A stretch of DNA of 64,000 bases from an uncultured Pelosinus sp. (GCA_900542835.1 UQPB01000015.1:1-64000), one strand, 5' to 3'. Shown: positions 37,309-46,211, numbered from the stretch's first letter. Numbers and translations: made by a program. The notes: a model not told the origin generated them from the letters alone.

Positions 37309-38697
37309 TCAGACGCAGCGCGTCAACAGCACATGAATAAAGTAGGTCGCCGCCAGCAAATCGGCGACGCCGCCGGGGCTGACACGGTTGGCGCTGAACA
37401 GGGCATCCATAGCCTCAATGCGGGCCTTTCCCAACGGGGTCAGCATGCCGCCTAACGCCAGCGCCGCCTGGGCCTCATTCCGCATCAGCTCGAGCCCCGG
37501 CAGACCTTTCCGGTTCAGCACCGTCGAATCCTCGACCGTTGTCATCAGGCTGAGCAAGGTCTGTACCAGCGCATCGTTGAGCGGCATATCCACCGCCAGA
37601 CTCTGGCGCAAAGCCGGCAGGCCACTTCCCCTGACACTGGGCAGGCCCTGTTCCATCTCACCGCGAATGCCGGTGATACCATGCGCCAGATACAGGCGCT
37701 CACCGGCAGTCAAAGCATTTGCCGGCCTGGCGGCAAGCGTGGCCAGTTCGCTGTCGACAAGGCCGGCACAGATCGCCGCGCAATCAGCAAAAACAGCCTC
37801 TTCACTCAGTCTGCCGCTCCGGTTCAGCCGCATCGCCGCCGCCGCGGTTAATACGCCCAGTACGAATACCAGGCCTTTTTGCGTATTGACGCCGCCGGTT
37901 GCCAGAAACATATCCCGCTCGCCCTCGCGGCCGATATGGCGCAAAACCGGCAGCAGTTCCCCGGCTTGTCCCTTATGGAGCCAGCCGGCGGCGGCGCAGC
38001 GGAGCATGGTGGGGCTCAACGCGGCGCTGCTCTGCAAAAAGGTGACCATGTCCATGTCCTGATGGGCGCCGGCATTGCTCCGGTCGACCAGTCCGGGTGA
38101 GGGCGTGCAGGCCACCTCCAGCAGCATGGCTTCAATCGCCCAGGCGGCGATGCGCCAAACCGAATCGGGCCAGGGTTTGCTTTGAGCCGCTGCCGCCGCT
38201 GCCAGACGTTTTTCCACCTCCCGCAGCAGCTCTGCCCGGCTGTGGGCCTGCTCCCGCATGCAGCTCACCGCCGGCTGGCGGCAAAGCAGGCAGGTCCTTT
38301 CCGGCAGGAACAAAGCGGCACGGGACAGTTGGGCGCCGTCGGCGCTAAATACATCAATATCAAACAGGCGGCCATATTCGCCACCGGTTTCGAGGTCAAC
38401 GGCCAGCTGCTTCAGCGTTTGCGGCGGCGCGTCCGCCGCGATCGCGGCAAACGGCCCCGCCGGCTGATAACGCAGCCGCTCTTCCAGAATGGCTATGCCG
38501 CGTGTCTGCGCCTGATTGCGAAAAGAGTCAACCGCCTGACGGAACAGGTCGCGGATGGCGGCACTGTCTTTGACCGGCCCCGGAATATTGAGCGATATGC
38601 TCACACAGGCAGCCGCATACAGGCGGCGCAATTCATCGCGCATGGCCGCCCGCTGCTCTTTGGCCGCCAGCAGCTCGTGTAATTGGATATTCAGCAT
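37309..38697 (-). CDS. citXG: CitXG fusion: citrate lyase prosthetic-group synthase and transferase
   Basis: One 462-aa protein carries both steps that make holo-citrate lyase. The N-terminal ~180 residues match CitX, which attaches phosphoribosyl-dephospho-CoA to CitD (RLFDIDVFSADG, CLLCRQPAVSC). The remaining ~280 residues match CitG, which makes the triphosphoribosyl-dephospho-CoA precursor (EVACTPSPGLVDRSNAGAHQ, DMDMVTF, HGITGIRGEMEQGLPSVR). E. coli has separate citX and citG; fusions are known in other lineages. The ATG at 38697 follows AAAGAGGAG; the 37-codon upstream extension runs into citC. It is the last gene of the operon. Confidence 0.9.
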   Translation of the reverse strand: MLNIQLHELLAAKEQRAAMRDELRRLYAAACVSISLNIPGPVKDSAAIRDLFRQAVDSFRNQAQTRGIAILEERLRYQPAGPFAAIAADAPPQTLKQLAVDLETGGEYGRLFDIDVFSADGAQLSRAALFLPERTCLLCRQPAVSCMREQAHSRAELLREVEKRLAAAAAAQSKPWPDSVWRIAAWAIEAMLLEVACTPSPGLVDRSNAGAHQDMDMVTFLQSSAALSPTMLRCAAAGWLHKGQAGELLPVLRHIGREGERDMFLATGGVNTQKGLVFVLGVLTAAAAMRLNRSGRLSEEAVFADCAAICAGLVDSELATLAARPANALTAGERLYLAHGITGIRGEMEQGLPSVRGSGLPALRQSLAVDMPLNDALVQTLLSLMTTVEDSTVLNRKGLPGLELMRNEAQAALALGGMLTPLGKARIEAMDALFSANRVSPGGVADLLAATYFIHVLLTRCV

Positions 38698-38710
38698 GCC
38701 CACTCCTCTT

Positions 38711-39757
38711 TCAATGCCGCGACTGGGTCGCCTTGATCCGGGCAATAACGGGTTTGGCCGCCTCGGAACGCAAATACGCGTAAGTACTGGCGGGAACAAC
38801 CCGGGCAATTGCCGCCCAGTCGTCGCAGCGGATCATTTCGCGGACCTTGGAGGCACTGATGTAATCGCCGTCAAGGCTGCGCCGCTCAATCACCCGCAGG
38901 TCAATGCCATAGCGCGGCAGAATATCCGCCAGCGACTGGTTATAGCAGCCGGTTACCTGGCAGTAGGGCTCCTCGCCGACATATCGCAGGCCAATGCCGA
39001 CAGCCGGCGCAATGCGGCTGGCAAACACCGAAGCGTCGAGACGTGTTTGCGCCGGCAGCGCGTCGGACTCACGGCTAAAATAGGTGGGAAATGTCGCCTG
39101 CGACACGCTGTAGTCGCCGCCAGACACAACAACAACATTGTTCAGATCGCTGACACCGGCCTGCACCAGCTGCAGCCGCACCGCAAACGGAAACAGCGAC
39201 CTGTCCTCGCTGACGACAAATACAATAACCGCATCGTTTTCGACTGCCGCCCGTTCAATCAGGGCGCGGTGTCCCAGCGTAAACGGATTACAGTTGACGA
39301 CAACAGCGGCGCGGCGGCCCGCCGGCAAGACCGCGGCCACGGCGGCAACCTCGCGGCAATACTGGCTGATGGAATACAGGCCGGTTTCGAGCAATACGGC
39401 ATAAGGCTCGGCCCGGGCGACTTCGCTGAAGCCAAGGGCCTCAAACTGCGCCGCCCGTTCCGGCTTGGTGAACAGCAGATAGTGAAATACGCCGCGCCGG
39501 CTTAATTCCTGCATCAGGCTGCTGACAAGCATCGCCGTCAGCCCCTCCCCCTGATACTGCGGCAGGACGGCTATATTCCGGATAACCTTGCCGGCAAACG
39601 AACCGGTGCCGACAATCCGGCCGTCAAGATACAGAACGACCGTATAATCCAGCGTCTGATCAAAGCGCAGCGAAAACTGCCGCAAGAAGGTCTCTACAGC
39701 GGCAAATTCCCCGGCGTCTTCCGGATCCAGCACACGCAGTTCAGGATTCCCCCACAT
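38711..39757 (-). CDS. citC: [citrate (pro-3S)-lyase] ligase
   Basis: CitC acetylates the thiol of the CitD prosthetic group using acetate and ATP, switching citrate lyase on. The 348-aa product has an N-terminal GNAT-like domain (RNIAVLPQYQGEGLTAMLVS) and a C-terminal nucleotidylyltransferase domain (VVNCNPFTLGHRALIERAA, containing the GH of the HxGH site, and DYISASKVREMI). It lies 15 bp after citF and 13 bp before citXG. Confidence 0.93.
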   Translation of the reverse strand: MWGNPELRVLDPEDAGEFAAVETFLRQFSLRFDQTLDYTVVLYLDGRIVGTGSFAGKVIRNIAVLPQYQGEGLTAMLVSSLMQELSRRGVFHYLLFTKPERAAQFEALGFSEVARAEPYAVLLETGLYSISQYCREVAAVAAVLPAGRRAAVVVNCNPFTLGHRALIERAAVENDAVIVFVVSEDRSLFPFAVRLQLVQAGVSDLNNVVVVSGGDYSVSQATFPTYFSRESDALPAQTRLDASVFASRIAPAVGIGLRYVGEEPYCQVTGCYNQSLADILPRYGIDLRVIERRSLDGDYISASKVREMIRCDDWAAIARVVPASTYAYLRSEAAKPVIARIKATQSRH

Positions 39758-39772
39758 TGTCCGGCACCGCCC

Positions 39773-41311
39773 TTACAGTGGTTTGCGCACAACGTCGATA
39801 ATGGATCCGTCGCGATACTCGATAACGGCAACCACTTCATCGCTGACGGCAACCGGCTCCGGTTTGCCAGCCAGGTCATAAGCAATTTGCTGCAATTCCT
39901 CAATGCTCATCAGCGGCAGCCCGGTGCCCTTCAGGTTATTGATCAGGTCGGTCCGCAGCGGATTGACGGCAATGCCCCGCTCACTGACAATCACATCGAC
40001 AGTTTCACCGGGGGTAACAATGGTATTGACCTCATCCAGCACCATCGGCAGCCTGCCCCGCAGCAGCGGCGCGACAACGATCGCCAGCTTGGCGCCGGCA
40101 GCGGTATCGCAGTGTCCGCCCGATGCCCCCATAATCACGCCGTTGGAATCGGTGATGACATTGACGTTAAAGTTCACGTCAACTTCGGTGGCACTGAGAA
40201 TGACAACATCAAGATTGTTGACAACCGGGCCGCCGCAATGCGGATTGGCATAGTATGAAGCCGACATTTCCAGATGGCGGGGATTATTCTTCAAAGACTG
40301 AATCGAAGGAATGTCAAAGTCCTGTGTATCAAAAATCGTCTCAATCAGGCCTTCTTCCAGCATTTGCGCAAACGGAGCGGTAATGCCGCCGACGCCAAAG
40401 CTGGCCTTAATATTCTGCTGCAGCATTTTTTCGCGGATGAATTTGGCTGCTGCCAAAGCCGCACCGCCGCTGCCCAACTGCAGGGAATAGCCGTCTTTAA
40501 AGTAACCGGAGTGCTCAATAACGCCGGCGGCGTATTCGGCAATCAGCAGTTCACGCGGATTGCGGCTGATCCGCAGCGCCCCCGAGGCAATGCCGGCCGG
40601 ATCGCCGATGCTGTCCATCACAACAACAAAATCCACCTGGGTCTGCGGAATGCTGACCGGATGCAGCGGATAAGGAACCAGATTGTCGGTTATGGCGACA
40701 ACCTTATCGGCATAGGCTGCGTCCACCATGGCGTACCCCAGCGAACCGCAGGCCGACTTGCCCTCAATACCGTTCATATTGCCGTAGCCGTCGCAGCAGG
40801 GAGCGCCGATAAAGGCCACATCAATCTTTAGCTCACCGGCCTCGATTGCCCTGGCGCGGCCGCCGTGGGAGCGAATCACAGCCGGACGGGCCAGTTTTCC
40901 CGATGTCAGCAGCTTGCCCAGCTTGCCGCGGGCGCCGCTGGTCTCAATCGCGGTAATAACGCCTTGCTCAATATAAGGCAGAATCGCGTCATTGATGTCA
41001 TTCAACGAGCTCGGCGCCAGTGTCAGTCCTTTAATTTTTTTAGCGGCAATCGCAGCGACAACCTGGTTAAGCACATAATCACCGTTGCGGAAATGATGGT
41101 GAAACGAAATTGTCATACCATCCTTTAAGCCCGCGGCATCAACCGCTTCCTCAATTGACTTCAGCAGCTTCTCCGTTCCCGGCCGCTGTGAGCGGATCTT
41201 CGCTCCCGCCATCCGGCCGGAAGGCGTGTATGCAAACGGACCGGCATAAGGGCGGACGGCTGCCAGGCCGTTAATTGAATCAGGTATCACTCTGCCAACT
41301 GTGTTTTTCAC
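39773..41311 (-). CDS. citF: citrate lyase alpha subunit (citrate:acetyl-ACP transferase)
   Basis: CitF swaps the acetyl group on CitD for citrate. The 512-aa product has the usual length and motifs: DGMTISFHHHFRNGDYVLNQ, IETSGARGKLGKLLTSGKL, GAPCCDGYGNMNGIEGKSAC, GGITAPFAQMLEEGLIETIF and GASGGHCDTAAGAKL. The start is GTG, overlapping the citE stop as GTGA, with AAGGAGG upstream. Confidence 0.95.
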   Translation of the reverse strand: MKNTVGRVIPDSINGLAAVRPYAGPFAYTPSGRMAGAKIRSQRPGTEKLLKSIEEAVDAAGLKDGMTISFHHHFRNGDYVLNQVVAAIAAKKIKGLTLAPSSLNDINDAILPYIEQGVITAIETSGARGKLGKLLTSGKLARPAVIRSHGGRARAIEAGELKIDVAFIGAPCCDGYGNMNGIEGKSACGSLGYAMVDAAYADKVVAITDNLVPYPLHPVSIPQTQVDFVVVMDSIGDPAGIASGALRISRNPRELLIAEYAAGVIEHSGYFKDGYSLQLGSGGAALAAAKFIREKMLQQNIKASFGVGGITAPFAQMLEEGLIETIFDTQDFDIPSIQSLKNNPRHLEMSASYYANPHCGGPVVNNLDVVILSATEVDVNFNVNVITDSNGVIMGASGGHCDTAAGAKLAIVVAPLLRGRLPMVLDEVNTIVTPGETVDVIVSERGIAVNPLRTDLINNLKGTGLPLMSIEELQQIAYDLAGKPEPVAVSDEVVAVIEYRDGSIIDVVRKPL

Positions 41312-42198
41312 TGCAAACCCTCCTTGATCCCGGCGGCGGCGGCGTAAGCCAATACTCGTTCGGCCCGGTTGACAATCGGTGTATCAATCATTTTGCCGTC
41401 GAGGGCGATAACGCCCGATTTGCGGTCAAGCGCTTCCTGATAGGCTTTCAGAATCCGCCGCGCCTGCATGATTTCTTTGTCGCTGGGGGCAAAAATATCT
41501 TTTACAATCCGGATCTGACGGGGATTGATCACCGATTTGCCGTCAAAGCCCAATTGTTTGATCATCTTGGTTTCGGCAATAAATGTTTCTTCATCGTTAA
41601 CGTCGGCAAATACCGAATCAATCACCATCAAACCGGCCGCGCGCGCAGCCAATACCAGCTGCGATCTGGCGACAAACAACTCATGGCCTTGTTTGCTGCG
41701 GGTAGTGCGCAGATCGGCAATAAAGTCCTCGCCGCCGATCGCCAGTGCTACCATCCGGGGACTGGCGGTAGCAATCTGGTAAGCATTCATCAGCCCCTGA
41801 GCCGTTTCAATAGCCGCCATCATCCGGATGCAGCCTGGTTCAAAGCCGTGCTCCTGCTCTACCTTGGTAATAATTTGATCAATCTCGCGAATATCATCCG
41901 CTGTTTCCGCTTTCGGCAGACGGATCAAATCAGGCTTGGCCGGCAACACTACTTCTAAATCCTTCAGCCCGAACGGCGTCTGGATATGATTAATGCGGAC
42001 CGCTACCTCACAGGGATAGCGAAACCGCTTGATCGCGTTGTGGACGAGATGCCGCGCGGCATCCTTTTCCGTAATTGCCACTGCGTCCTCTAAATCAAAA
42101 ATAACCGTATCGGCGCCGTAAATACCGGCGCTTTGCAACATGGCGGGATTATTGCCAGGCATAAACATCATCGCCCGGCGCAGCTTGATCGCCTGCAT
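41308..42198 (-). CDS. citE: citrate lyase beta subunit (citryl-ACP lyase)
   Basis: CitE splits citryl-ACP into acetyl-ACP and oxaloacetate. The 296-aa TIM-barrel product has LRRAMMFMPGNNPAMLQSAG, VIFDLEDAVAITEKDAARHL, EVAVRINHIQTPFG, PKAETADDI, ALAIGGEDFIADL and GKSVINPRQI, all typical of the HpcH/CitE family. It starts 5 bp after citD and overlaps citF by 4 bp. Confidence 0.95.
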   Translation of the reverse strand: MQAIKLRRAMMFMPGNNPAMLQSAGIYGADTVIFDLEDAVAITEKDAARHLVHNAIKRFRYPCEVAVRINHIQTPFGLKDLEVVLPAKPDLIRLPKAETADDIREIDQIITKVEQEHGFEPGCIRMMAAIETAQGLMNAYQIATASPRMVALAIGGEDFIADLRTTRSKQGHELFVARSQLVLAARAAGLMVIDSVFADVNDEETFIAETKMIKQLGFDGKSVINPRQIRIVKDIFAPSDKEIMQARRILKAYQEALDRKSGVIALDGKMIDTPIVNRAERVLAYAAAAGIKEGLQ

Positions 42199-42203
42199 GT
42201 TCC

Positions 42204-42485
42204 TTACCTCCCCAATCCGGCCGCCCGCTCAATCGCGGTCAACGTCCGGGCCTCAATTGTATAATCCAGAGCGCCCTTGTCATTGGCATGCACCACCGCA
42301 TCTTTGATGCCGTGGGCCAGTAGTGTTGCAGCAATAACCTCCCGCATGCGCGCGCCGTATTGCTTGGCGGTAGGGCTGACCAGCTCAATCTGGATGCCGC
42401 TGCCGGCGGCTGCCGGAGACAACGCAATCAGAATATCAGACGATTCGATTGTGCCTGCCTGGGCGGCTTGTTTAACTGTTCCCAT
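42204..42485 (-). CDS. citD: citrate lyase acyl carrier protein (gamma subunit)
   Basis: CitD carries the phosphoribosyl-dephospho-CoA arm. The 93-aa product has the modification region AGTIESSDILIALSP, with a Ser at the position of Ser14 in the enterobacterial protein. The C-terminal part (MREVIAATLLAHGIKDAVVH, DKGALDYTIEART) is also typical. The ATG at 42485 follows GGAGGAG; a 20-codon longer frame is rejected. It is the first gene of the minus-strand cit operon. Confidence 0.93.
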   Translation of the reverse strand: MGTVKQAAQAGTIESSDILIALSPAAAGSGIQIELVSPTAKQYGARMREVIAATLLAHGIKDAVVHANDKGALDYTIEARTLTAIERAAGLGR

Positions 42486-42546
42486 CCTCTGCTCCTCCTT
42501 TTGCCCGTCAGTAAAAAAGCAGCGTCTTTTTCCAAAAACAGGCATA

Positions 42547-42566
42547 CGTTGATTTAGCTATCAACG
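42547..42566. promoter_or_regulatory. inverted repeat at the cit operon start site
   Basis: CGTTGAT-6-ATCAACG overlaps the expected transcription start of the promoter at 42569-42596. It shares the TTGAT/ATCAA half-sites with the repeat upstream of the CitMHS gene (43690-43707). It could be a LysR or repressor site or a leader hairpin. Confidence 0.5.
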
Positions 42567-42568
42567 GT

Positions 42569-42596
42569 ATTATATCTAATTTTCTGAAAAAGTTAA
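42569..42596 (-). promoter_or_regulatory. candidate promoter of citDEFC-citXG
   Basis: On the minus strand TTAACT (42591-42596) and a perfect TATAAT (42569-42574) are 16 bp apart, about 80 bp before citD. The upstream A/T-rich stretch TTTAATTACACGATACTTCA could hold the LysR site. Confidence 0.55.
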
Positions 42597-42721
42597 AATT
42601 TAATTACACGATACTTCACAATCAAAAATTTGAATAACGGCAACTGTCTGACGGCGGAGAAGGAAAAACGTCAGTAATCTGCGAATACAGTAAAAAAAAG
42701 TCATTTGCAGGAGTGATCCGA

Positions 42722-43591
42722 TTGGAAACGCGCGACTGGCAGATCCTTTCCGTGCTCTATGAGCAAAAAAATATAACAAAAACCGCCCATTCGCTCTTTA
42801 TTTCCCAACCGGCGCTAACGGCCAGACTGCGGCAAATTGAAAAAGAATTCGGCATTACCATTGTCAACCGTACCAGCAAAGGCGTTCAGTTCACGCCGCA
42901 GGGCGAATATCTGGCCAAGTCATCGACAGAAATGCTGCTGAAAATCCGTAAAATGAAAGAACAAGTGCTTAATCTTGACGACGATGTCAAAGGAACCCTG
43001 CGGCTTGGCGCCTCAGGGTACTTTACCGCCTTCACGCTGCCGCCGCTGCTCAAACAGTTCAAGCAGCAGTATCCGCAGGTCGAATTTATCGTACATACCG
43101 ATTGGACGAAAAATATTTTTAATACCGTATTCAATCAGGAAGTCCACATCGGTTTTGTCAGCGCCGATTACGGCTGGCAAAGCGAAAAGCACATGCTGTT
43201 TGAGGAGTCGATCTACGTCGCCTCCGCCGATGACATTGCCCTGACTGATTTGCCGAGCCTGCCCCGTATCAACTACCAGACAGACGGACTGATCAAGGCT
43301 CAGATTGACAAATGGTGGCGGGAAAACTATTCGCAGCCGCCGACAATCAGCATGGAAGTGGATAAGCTGGCCACCTGTAAGGAAATGGTCAGATACGGAC
43401 TCGGCTATGCGATCATGCCGGGACGGATTCTGCACGACATGCCGCATATGCGCAAAGCCATTCTTAATGATCGTCAAGGCAAACCGATCCGTCGCAACAG
43501 CTGGATGATTTATCATGCGGATGACCAGCAATTAAACGTGATCCGGGCGTTCGTCAACTTCATCAAAGCCGTTAAATTCACACAGTATTAG
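42722..43591 (+). CDS. LysR family transcriptional regulator of citrate genes
   Basis: A 289-aa LysR regulator. The winged helix (WQILSVLYEQKNITKTAHSL, FISQPALTARLRQIEKEFGI) is followed by the periplasmic-binding-like ligand domain (LRLGASGYFTAFTLPPLLKQ ... FEESIYVASADDIALTDLPS ... MVRYGLGYAIMPG). It is divergent from citDEFC-citXG and upstream of CitMHS, so it most likely activates both in response to citrate. The TTG at 42722 is taken as start because AGGAG ends 8 bp before it; the GTG at 42713 overlaps that site. Confidence 0.88.
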   Translation: METRDWQILSVLYEQKNITKTAHSLFISQPALTARLRQIEKEFGITIVNRTSKGVQFTPQGEYLAKSSTEMLLKIRKMKEQVLNLDDDVKGTLRLGASGYFTAFTLPPLLKQFKQQYPQVEFIVHTDWTKNIFNTVFNQEVHIGFVSADYGWQSEKHMLFEESIYVASADDIALTDLPSLPRINYQTDGLIKAQIDKWWRENYSQPPTISMEVDKLATCKEMVRYGLGYAIMPGRILHDMPHMRKAILNDRQGKPIRRNSWMIYHADDQQLNVIRAFVNFIKAVKFTQY

Positions 43592-43604
43592 CGGCAGCTA
43601 CTCA

Positions 43605-43648
43605 GGGAAGCAAAGGCTTGCGTCAATTAGCGCAAGCCTTTGCTTCCC
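43605..43648 (+). terminator. terminator after lysR
   Basis: GGGAAGCAAAGGCTTGCG and its exact reverse complement flank an 8-nt loop and are followed by CTTTTATT, 13 bp after the LysR stop. Confidence 0.9.
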
Positions 43649-43689
43649 CTTTTATTATAAAGCGATTTTATCTGCTGAGATAGATAATC

Positions 43690-43746
43690 TTGATAGCCAG
43701 TTATCAATAGTTCGAATTTTACAAATTAAAACCCGCATTTTATACT
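43690..43746 (+). promoter_or_regulatory. CitMHS promoter with LysR-type inverted repeat
   Basis: TTTACA (43718-43723) and TATACT (43741-43746) are 17 bp apart. TTGATA-6-TATCAA (43690-43707) ends 10 bp before the -35, the usual place for an activating LysR dimer and of T-N11-A form. The untranslated leader to 43884 is about 130 nt; GGAGGT at 43811 is not near a good start. Confidence 0.65.
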
Positions 43747-43883
43747 GAGTCCAAGCAAGCCCCTTAGCCCTCGGGGCAAATATTTATTAGAAAATTACAA
43801 ACACTCATAAGGAGGTGCCGCCTGGGTTAACGCGCTGCTTGAACCGTAAATGCTGGCTATTCATTTTTTAAGGAGGCTATGAA

Positions 43884-45203
43884 ATGTCAACATTGGCTAT
43901 CGCCGGATTTCTCATGGTAATCGTATTTATGTATCTGATCATGTCTAAACGCATGTCGGCAATGATTGCGCTTATGCTGATTCCACTGCTGTTTGCCCTT
44001 GCCGTCACCGGATTGAATCCCAAATTGGGAGCCATGATGTGGGACGGAGTCAAAAAGGTCGCCCCCACCGGCATCATGATTATGTTTGCAATCCTTTATT
44101 TTGGCGTTATGATTGACGCCGGCCTGTTTGATCCGCTCATCAATAAAATCCTGAAAGCGGTCAAAGGCGACCCGGTTAAAGTAGCTGTAGGAACGGCATT
44201 GCTGGCGATGCTGGTCTCGCTGGACGGCGACGGCTCCACCACCTATATGGTTACTTGTTCGGCAATGCTGGCCGTGCATCGACGCGTCGGCATGCACCCG
44301 CTGATTCTGCCTTCAATTGTACTAATGATGAACAGTGTTATGAATATCATCCCCTGGGGCGGCCCTACCGGCCGGGTTCTCGCATCCTTGAAGGTAGAAG
44401 TCGGCGATGTATTTGTGCCGCTGATTCCGGCTATGGGCATCGGCGCCTTATGGGTCATTTTCATGGCTTACAGATGGGGTAAAAAAGAACGTACCCGCCT
44501 CGACTACAATCCTGCCCAGGCAAATGATCATCCTGAAAATGAAGCCAATATAACCGTATCCTCCGATCCGGAGGCCGAACAGCTGAAACGCCCGCAAATG
44601 TTCCTGGTCAACCTGGCCATGACTGTCCTGCTGATGGTCTGCCTGATCATGGAAGTGCTGCCGCTTGGCATTCTGTTTATGCTCGGCACCGGTCTTGCCC
44701 TGCTGATCAATTACCGCAGCATGAAGCTGCAAAGCGAACGTATTGTCGCCAATGGCGCCAACGCGGTTCCGGTTGTATCGATGATCTTTGCCGCCGGCAT
44801 TTTCATGGGCATCATGTCCGGCACCAAAATGGTTGACGCAATGGCTCAAACCCTGATCGGCGCCATTCCGGAATCCATGGGACCGCATTTTGCCTTTATC
44901 AGCGCCATGGTCAGCCTCCCCGGAACGTTTTTCCTGACAAACGACGCTTACTACTTCGGCGTCTTGCCTGTATTGGCCAAAGCTGCAGCCACCTATGGCA
45001 TTACACCCGAGCAGATGGGCATCGCCGCTCTGATCGGCCAGGGCTGCCACTTGCTCAGCCCGCTGGTTCCGTCCACTTATCTGCTGGTAGGCTTGAACAA
45101 AGTCGATTTCGGCGATTTTCAAAAATTCGCCCTGCTGCCTGCTATCGGTATTTCGGTGCTGTGGCTGGCCTACGCAGTTGTATTCGGCCTGTTCCCGCTC
45201 TAA
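43884..45203 (+). CDS. CitMHS family citrate-metal transporter
   Basis: A 439-aa, 11-12 helix secondary transporter of the CitM/CitH type, which imports citrate complexed with a divalent metal together with protons. Visible are ILYFGVMIDAGLFDPLINKI, SLDGDGSTTYMVTCSAML, NSVMNIIPWGGPTGR, GIFMGIMSGTKMVDAMAQTL, LTNDAYYFGVLPVL and GQGCHLLSPLVPSTYLLVGL, family signatures around the substrate site. AAGGAGG precedes the ATG. It sits with citrate lyase and its regulator, forming a complete uptake and cleavage module. Confidence 0.93.
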   Translation: MSTLAIAGFLMVIVFMYLIMSKRMSAMIALMLIPLLFALAVTGLNPKLGAMMWDGVKKVAPTGIMIMFAILYFGVMIDAGLFDPLINKILKAVKGDPVKVAVGTALLAMLVSLDGDGSTTYMVTCSAMLAVHRRVGMHPLILPSIVLMMNSVMNIIPWGGPTGRVLASLKVEVGDVFVPLIPAMGIGALWVIFMAYRWGKKERTRLDYNPAQANDHPENEANITVSSDPEAEQLKRPQMFLVNLAMTVLLMVCLIMEVLPLGILFMLGTGLALLINYRSMKLQSERIVANGANAVPVVSMIFAAGIFMGIMSGTKMVDAMAQTLIGAIPESMGPHFAFISAMVSLPGTFFLTNDAYYFGVLPVLAKAAATYGITPEQMGIAALIGQGCHLLSPLVPSTYLLVGLNKVDFGDFQKFALLPAIGISVLWLAYAVVFGLFPL

Positions 45204-45208
45204 AAAGC

Positions 45209-45247
45209 AAAAAAAGACTGCGGACAAAACGTCTGCAGTCTTTTTTT
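45209..45247 (+). terminator. terminator after CitMHS gene
   Basis: A-rich AAAAAAGACTGC ... GCAGTCTTTTTTT hairpin (inner GAC/GTC, one mismatch) with a T run lies 5 bp past the stop. Confidence 0.9.
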
Positions 45248-45285
45248 ATGTTTTTCCCCGAACCGCCAGTAGTGACGAAAAGCTT

Positions 45286-45732
45286 TCACGCCTCCGGCCG
45301 ATCCGGTAAAAGCAGTTGCCGCAGCAGCGCACAAAAGGCCTCATCCTCCCGGACCGAACGTTTCCTCGGCCCCTTCAGCCGGTTGCCGCCGCGGCGAAAC
45401 TTAGCCTTCAGCTCACGCTCCTCCAGCATAAAATCCATTGACTGCTGGTGATATTCCCAGCCCGACGGATGAATACAACGCGCGGCTTTAGCCAATACCA
45501 AAGCCGCCAGTCCCCAGTCCTGGGTTATGACAACATCACCGGCGCAGGTTAAATTGGCAATCGCCAGATCCGCCTCCTGCGGATTGTCGCCGACAATAAT
45601 ATGCTGCGGTGACTCCAGCACATGATTAAAATTTGCCACGGTAATCACTGCAATACCGCTCTGATTAGCAAGGCGGAGGCTGCAAGCCAGTACCATCTTC
45701 GGGCAGGCGTCGGCATCAATTATAAGCTTCAA
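45286..45732 (-). CDS. YaiI/YqxD family protein (DUF188)
   Basis: A 148-aa protein of the PIN-like DUF188/UPF0178 family with unknown function. It has the N-terminal LIIDADACPKMV, QEADLAIANL, GDVVITQDWGLAALVLAK and the C-terminal RRGGNRLKGPRKRSVREDEA, all conserved in the family. The acidic pattern suggests a metal-dependent nuclease fold. The start is TTG with AAGGAGG upstream. It is convergent with the CitMHS gene. Confidence 0.88.
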   Translation of the reverse strand: MKLIIDADACPKMVLACSLRLANQSGIAVITVANFNHVLESPQHIIVGDNPQEADLAIANLTCAGDVVITQDWGLAALVLAKAARCIHPSGWEYHQQSMDFMLEERELKAKFRRGGNRLKGPRKRSVREDEAFCALLRQLLLPDRPEA

Positions 45733-45907
45733 CTATCGCCCCTCCTTTCCTGCTGATCCGTGCAGGCCGGCAGTTTGAAGCAGAGTTTGTCATCACGGTT
45801 GTCATAAAGCGGCTGCGCTAACAGCAGCCAGCACGTTAATAGTATAGCAAAAATTGCCGCCAGAAGCCAAACAGCATGGGCTATTTAACACAGGGACAGA
45901 AAACTGC

Positions 45908-45936
45908 TTGTATTTTTGATCGGATACGAATATAAT
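45908..45936 (+). promoter_or_regulatory. promoter of structured-RNA unit A
   Basis: TTGTAT (45908-45913), a 17-bp spacer and a perfect TATAAT (45931-45936) place transcription start near 45943, exactly where similarity to unit B begins. Confidence 0.75.
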
Positions 45937-45942
45937 GTATAC

Positions 45943-46100
45943 AAGGCCAACCAACTAGAACGTGCTTTACGGTGTTGTCAGGAGGACCGTTGTTTTCGAA
46001 AATAAAGAAAGCAATAAGAAATCCTGACTGGATTCGATTCCGCCCCGAGAAGCCCTCACTAACCGGATGTCCGCCTCATCATGTATGGAGGTGCATTCGA
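45943..46100 (+). ncRNA. structured leader RNA, copy A, family not recognised
   Basis: This ~158-nt element is highly similar to copy B at 46293-46450. Shared blocks include AGAACG-GCTTTAC, TGTCAGGA, GAAATCCTGACTGGATT, GATTCCGCCCCGAGAAGC and ATGGAGGTGCATTCG. GTCAGGA (45977-45983) pairs with TCCTGAC (46022-46028), enclosing a stem GTTGTTTTC/GAAAGCAAT (45989-46015). In copy B that stem is a different sequence that still pairs (GCCGCT/AGCGGC), which is covariation. CGCCTC (46072-46077) can pair with GAGGTG (46088-46093), masking the ribosome binding site of the small ORF. It could be a riboswitch-like leader or a toxin-type mRNA leader. Confidence 0.75.
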
Positions 46101-46202
46101 GTGACTGTTCAGGAAATCGCCCTTCTCGTTCTTGTTTCGCTTGTATGGACGGCGGTATTATCGCACCGGGCTTACAAGCTGCTCGAAAAAGAACAAGATT
46201 AA
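46101..46202 (+). CDS. small single-helix membrane protein, copy A (33 aa)
   Basis: A GTG start 9 bp after GGAGG gives a 33-residue peptide: polar start VTVQE, one membrane helix IALLVLVSLVWTAVLSHRAY and a charged tail KLLEKEQD. The reading frame is supported by copy B, which keeps the same pattern (Q at residue 4, W in the helix, A-L-S-x-R-A-Y after it) while bases differ. Other frames are not conserved as proteins. No known family is assigned; single-helix subunits of membrane complexes and type I toxins have this size. Confidence 0.7.
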   Translation: MTVQEIALLVLVSLVWTAVLSHRAYKLLEKEQD

Positions 46203-46211
46203 ACCACCCTA

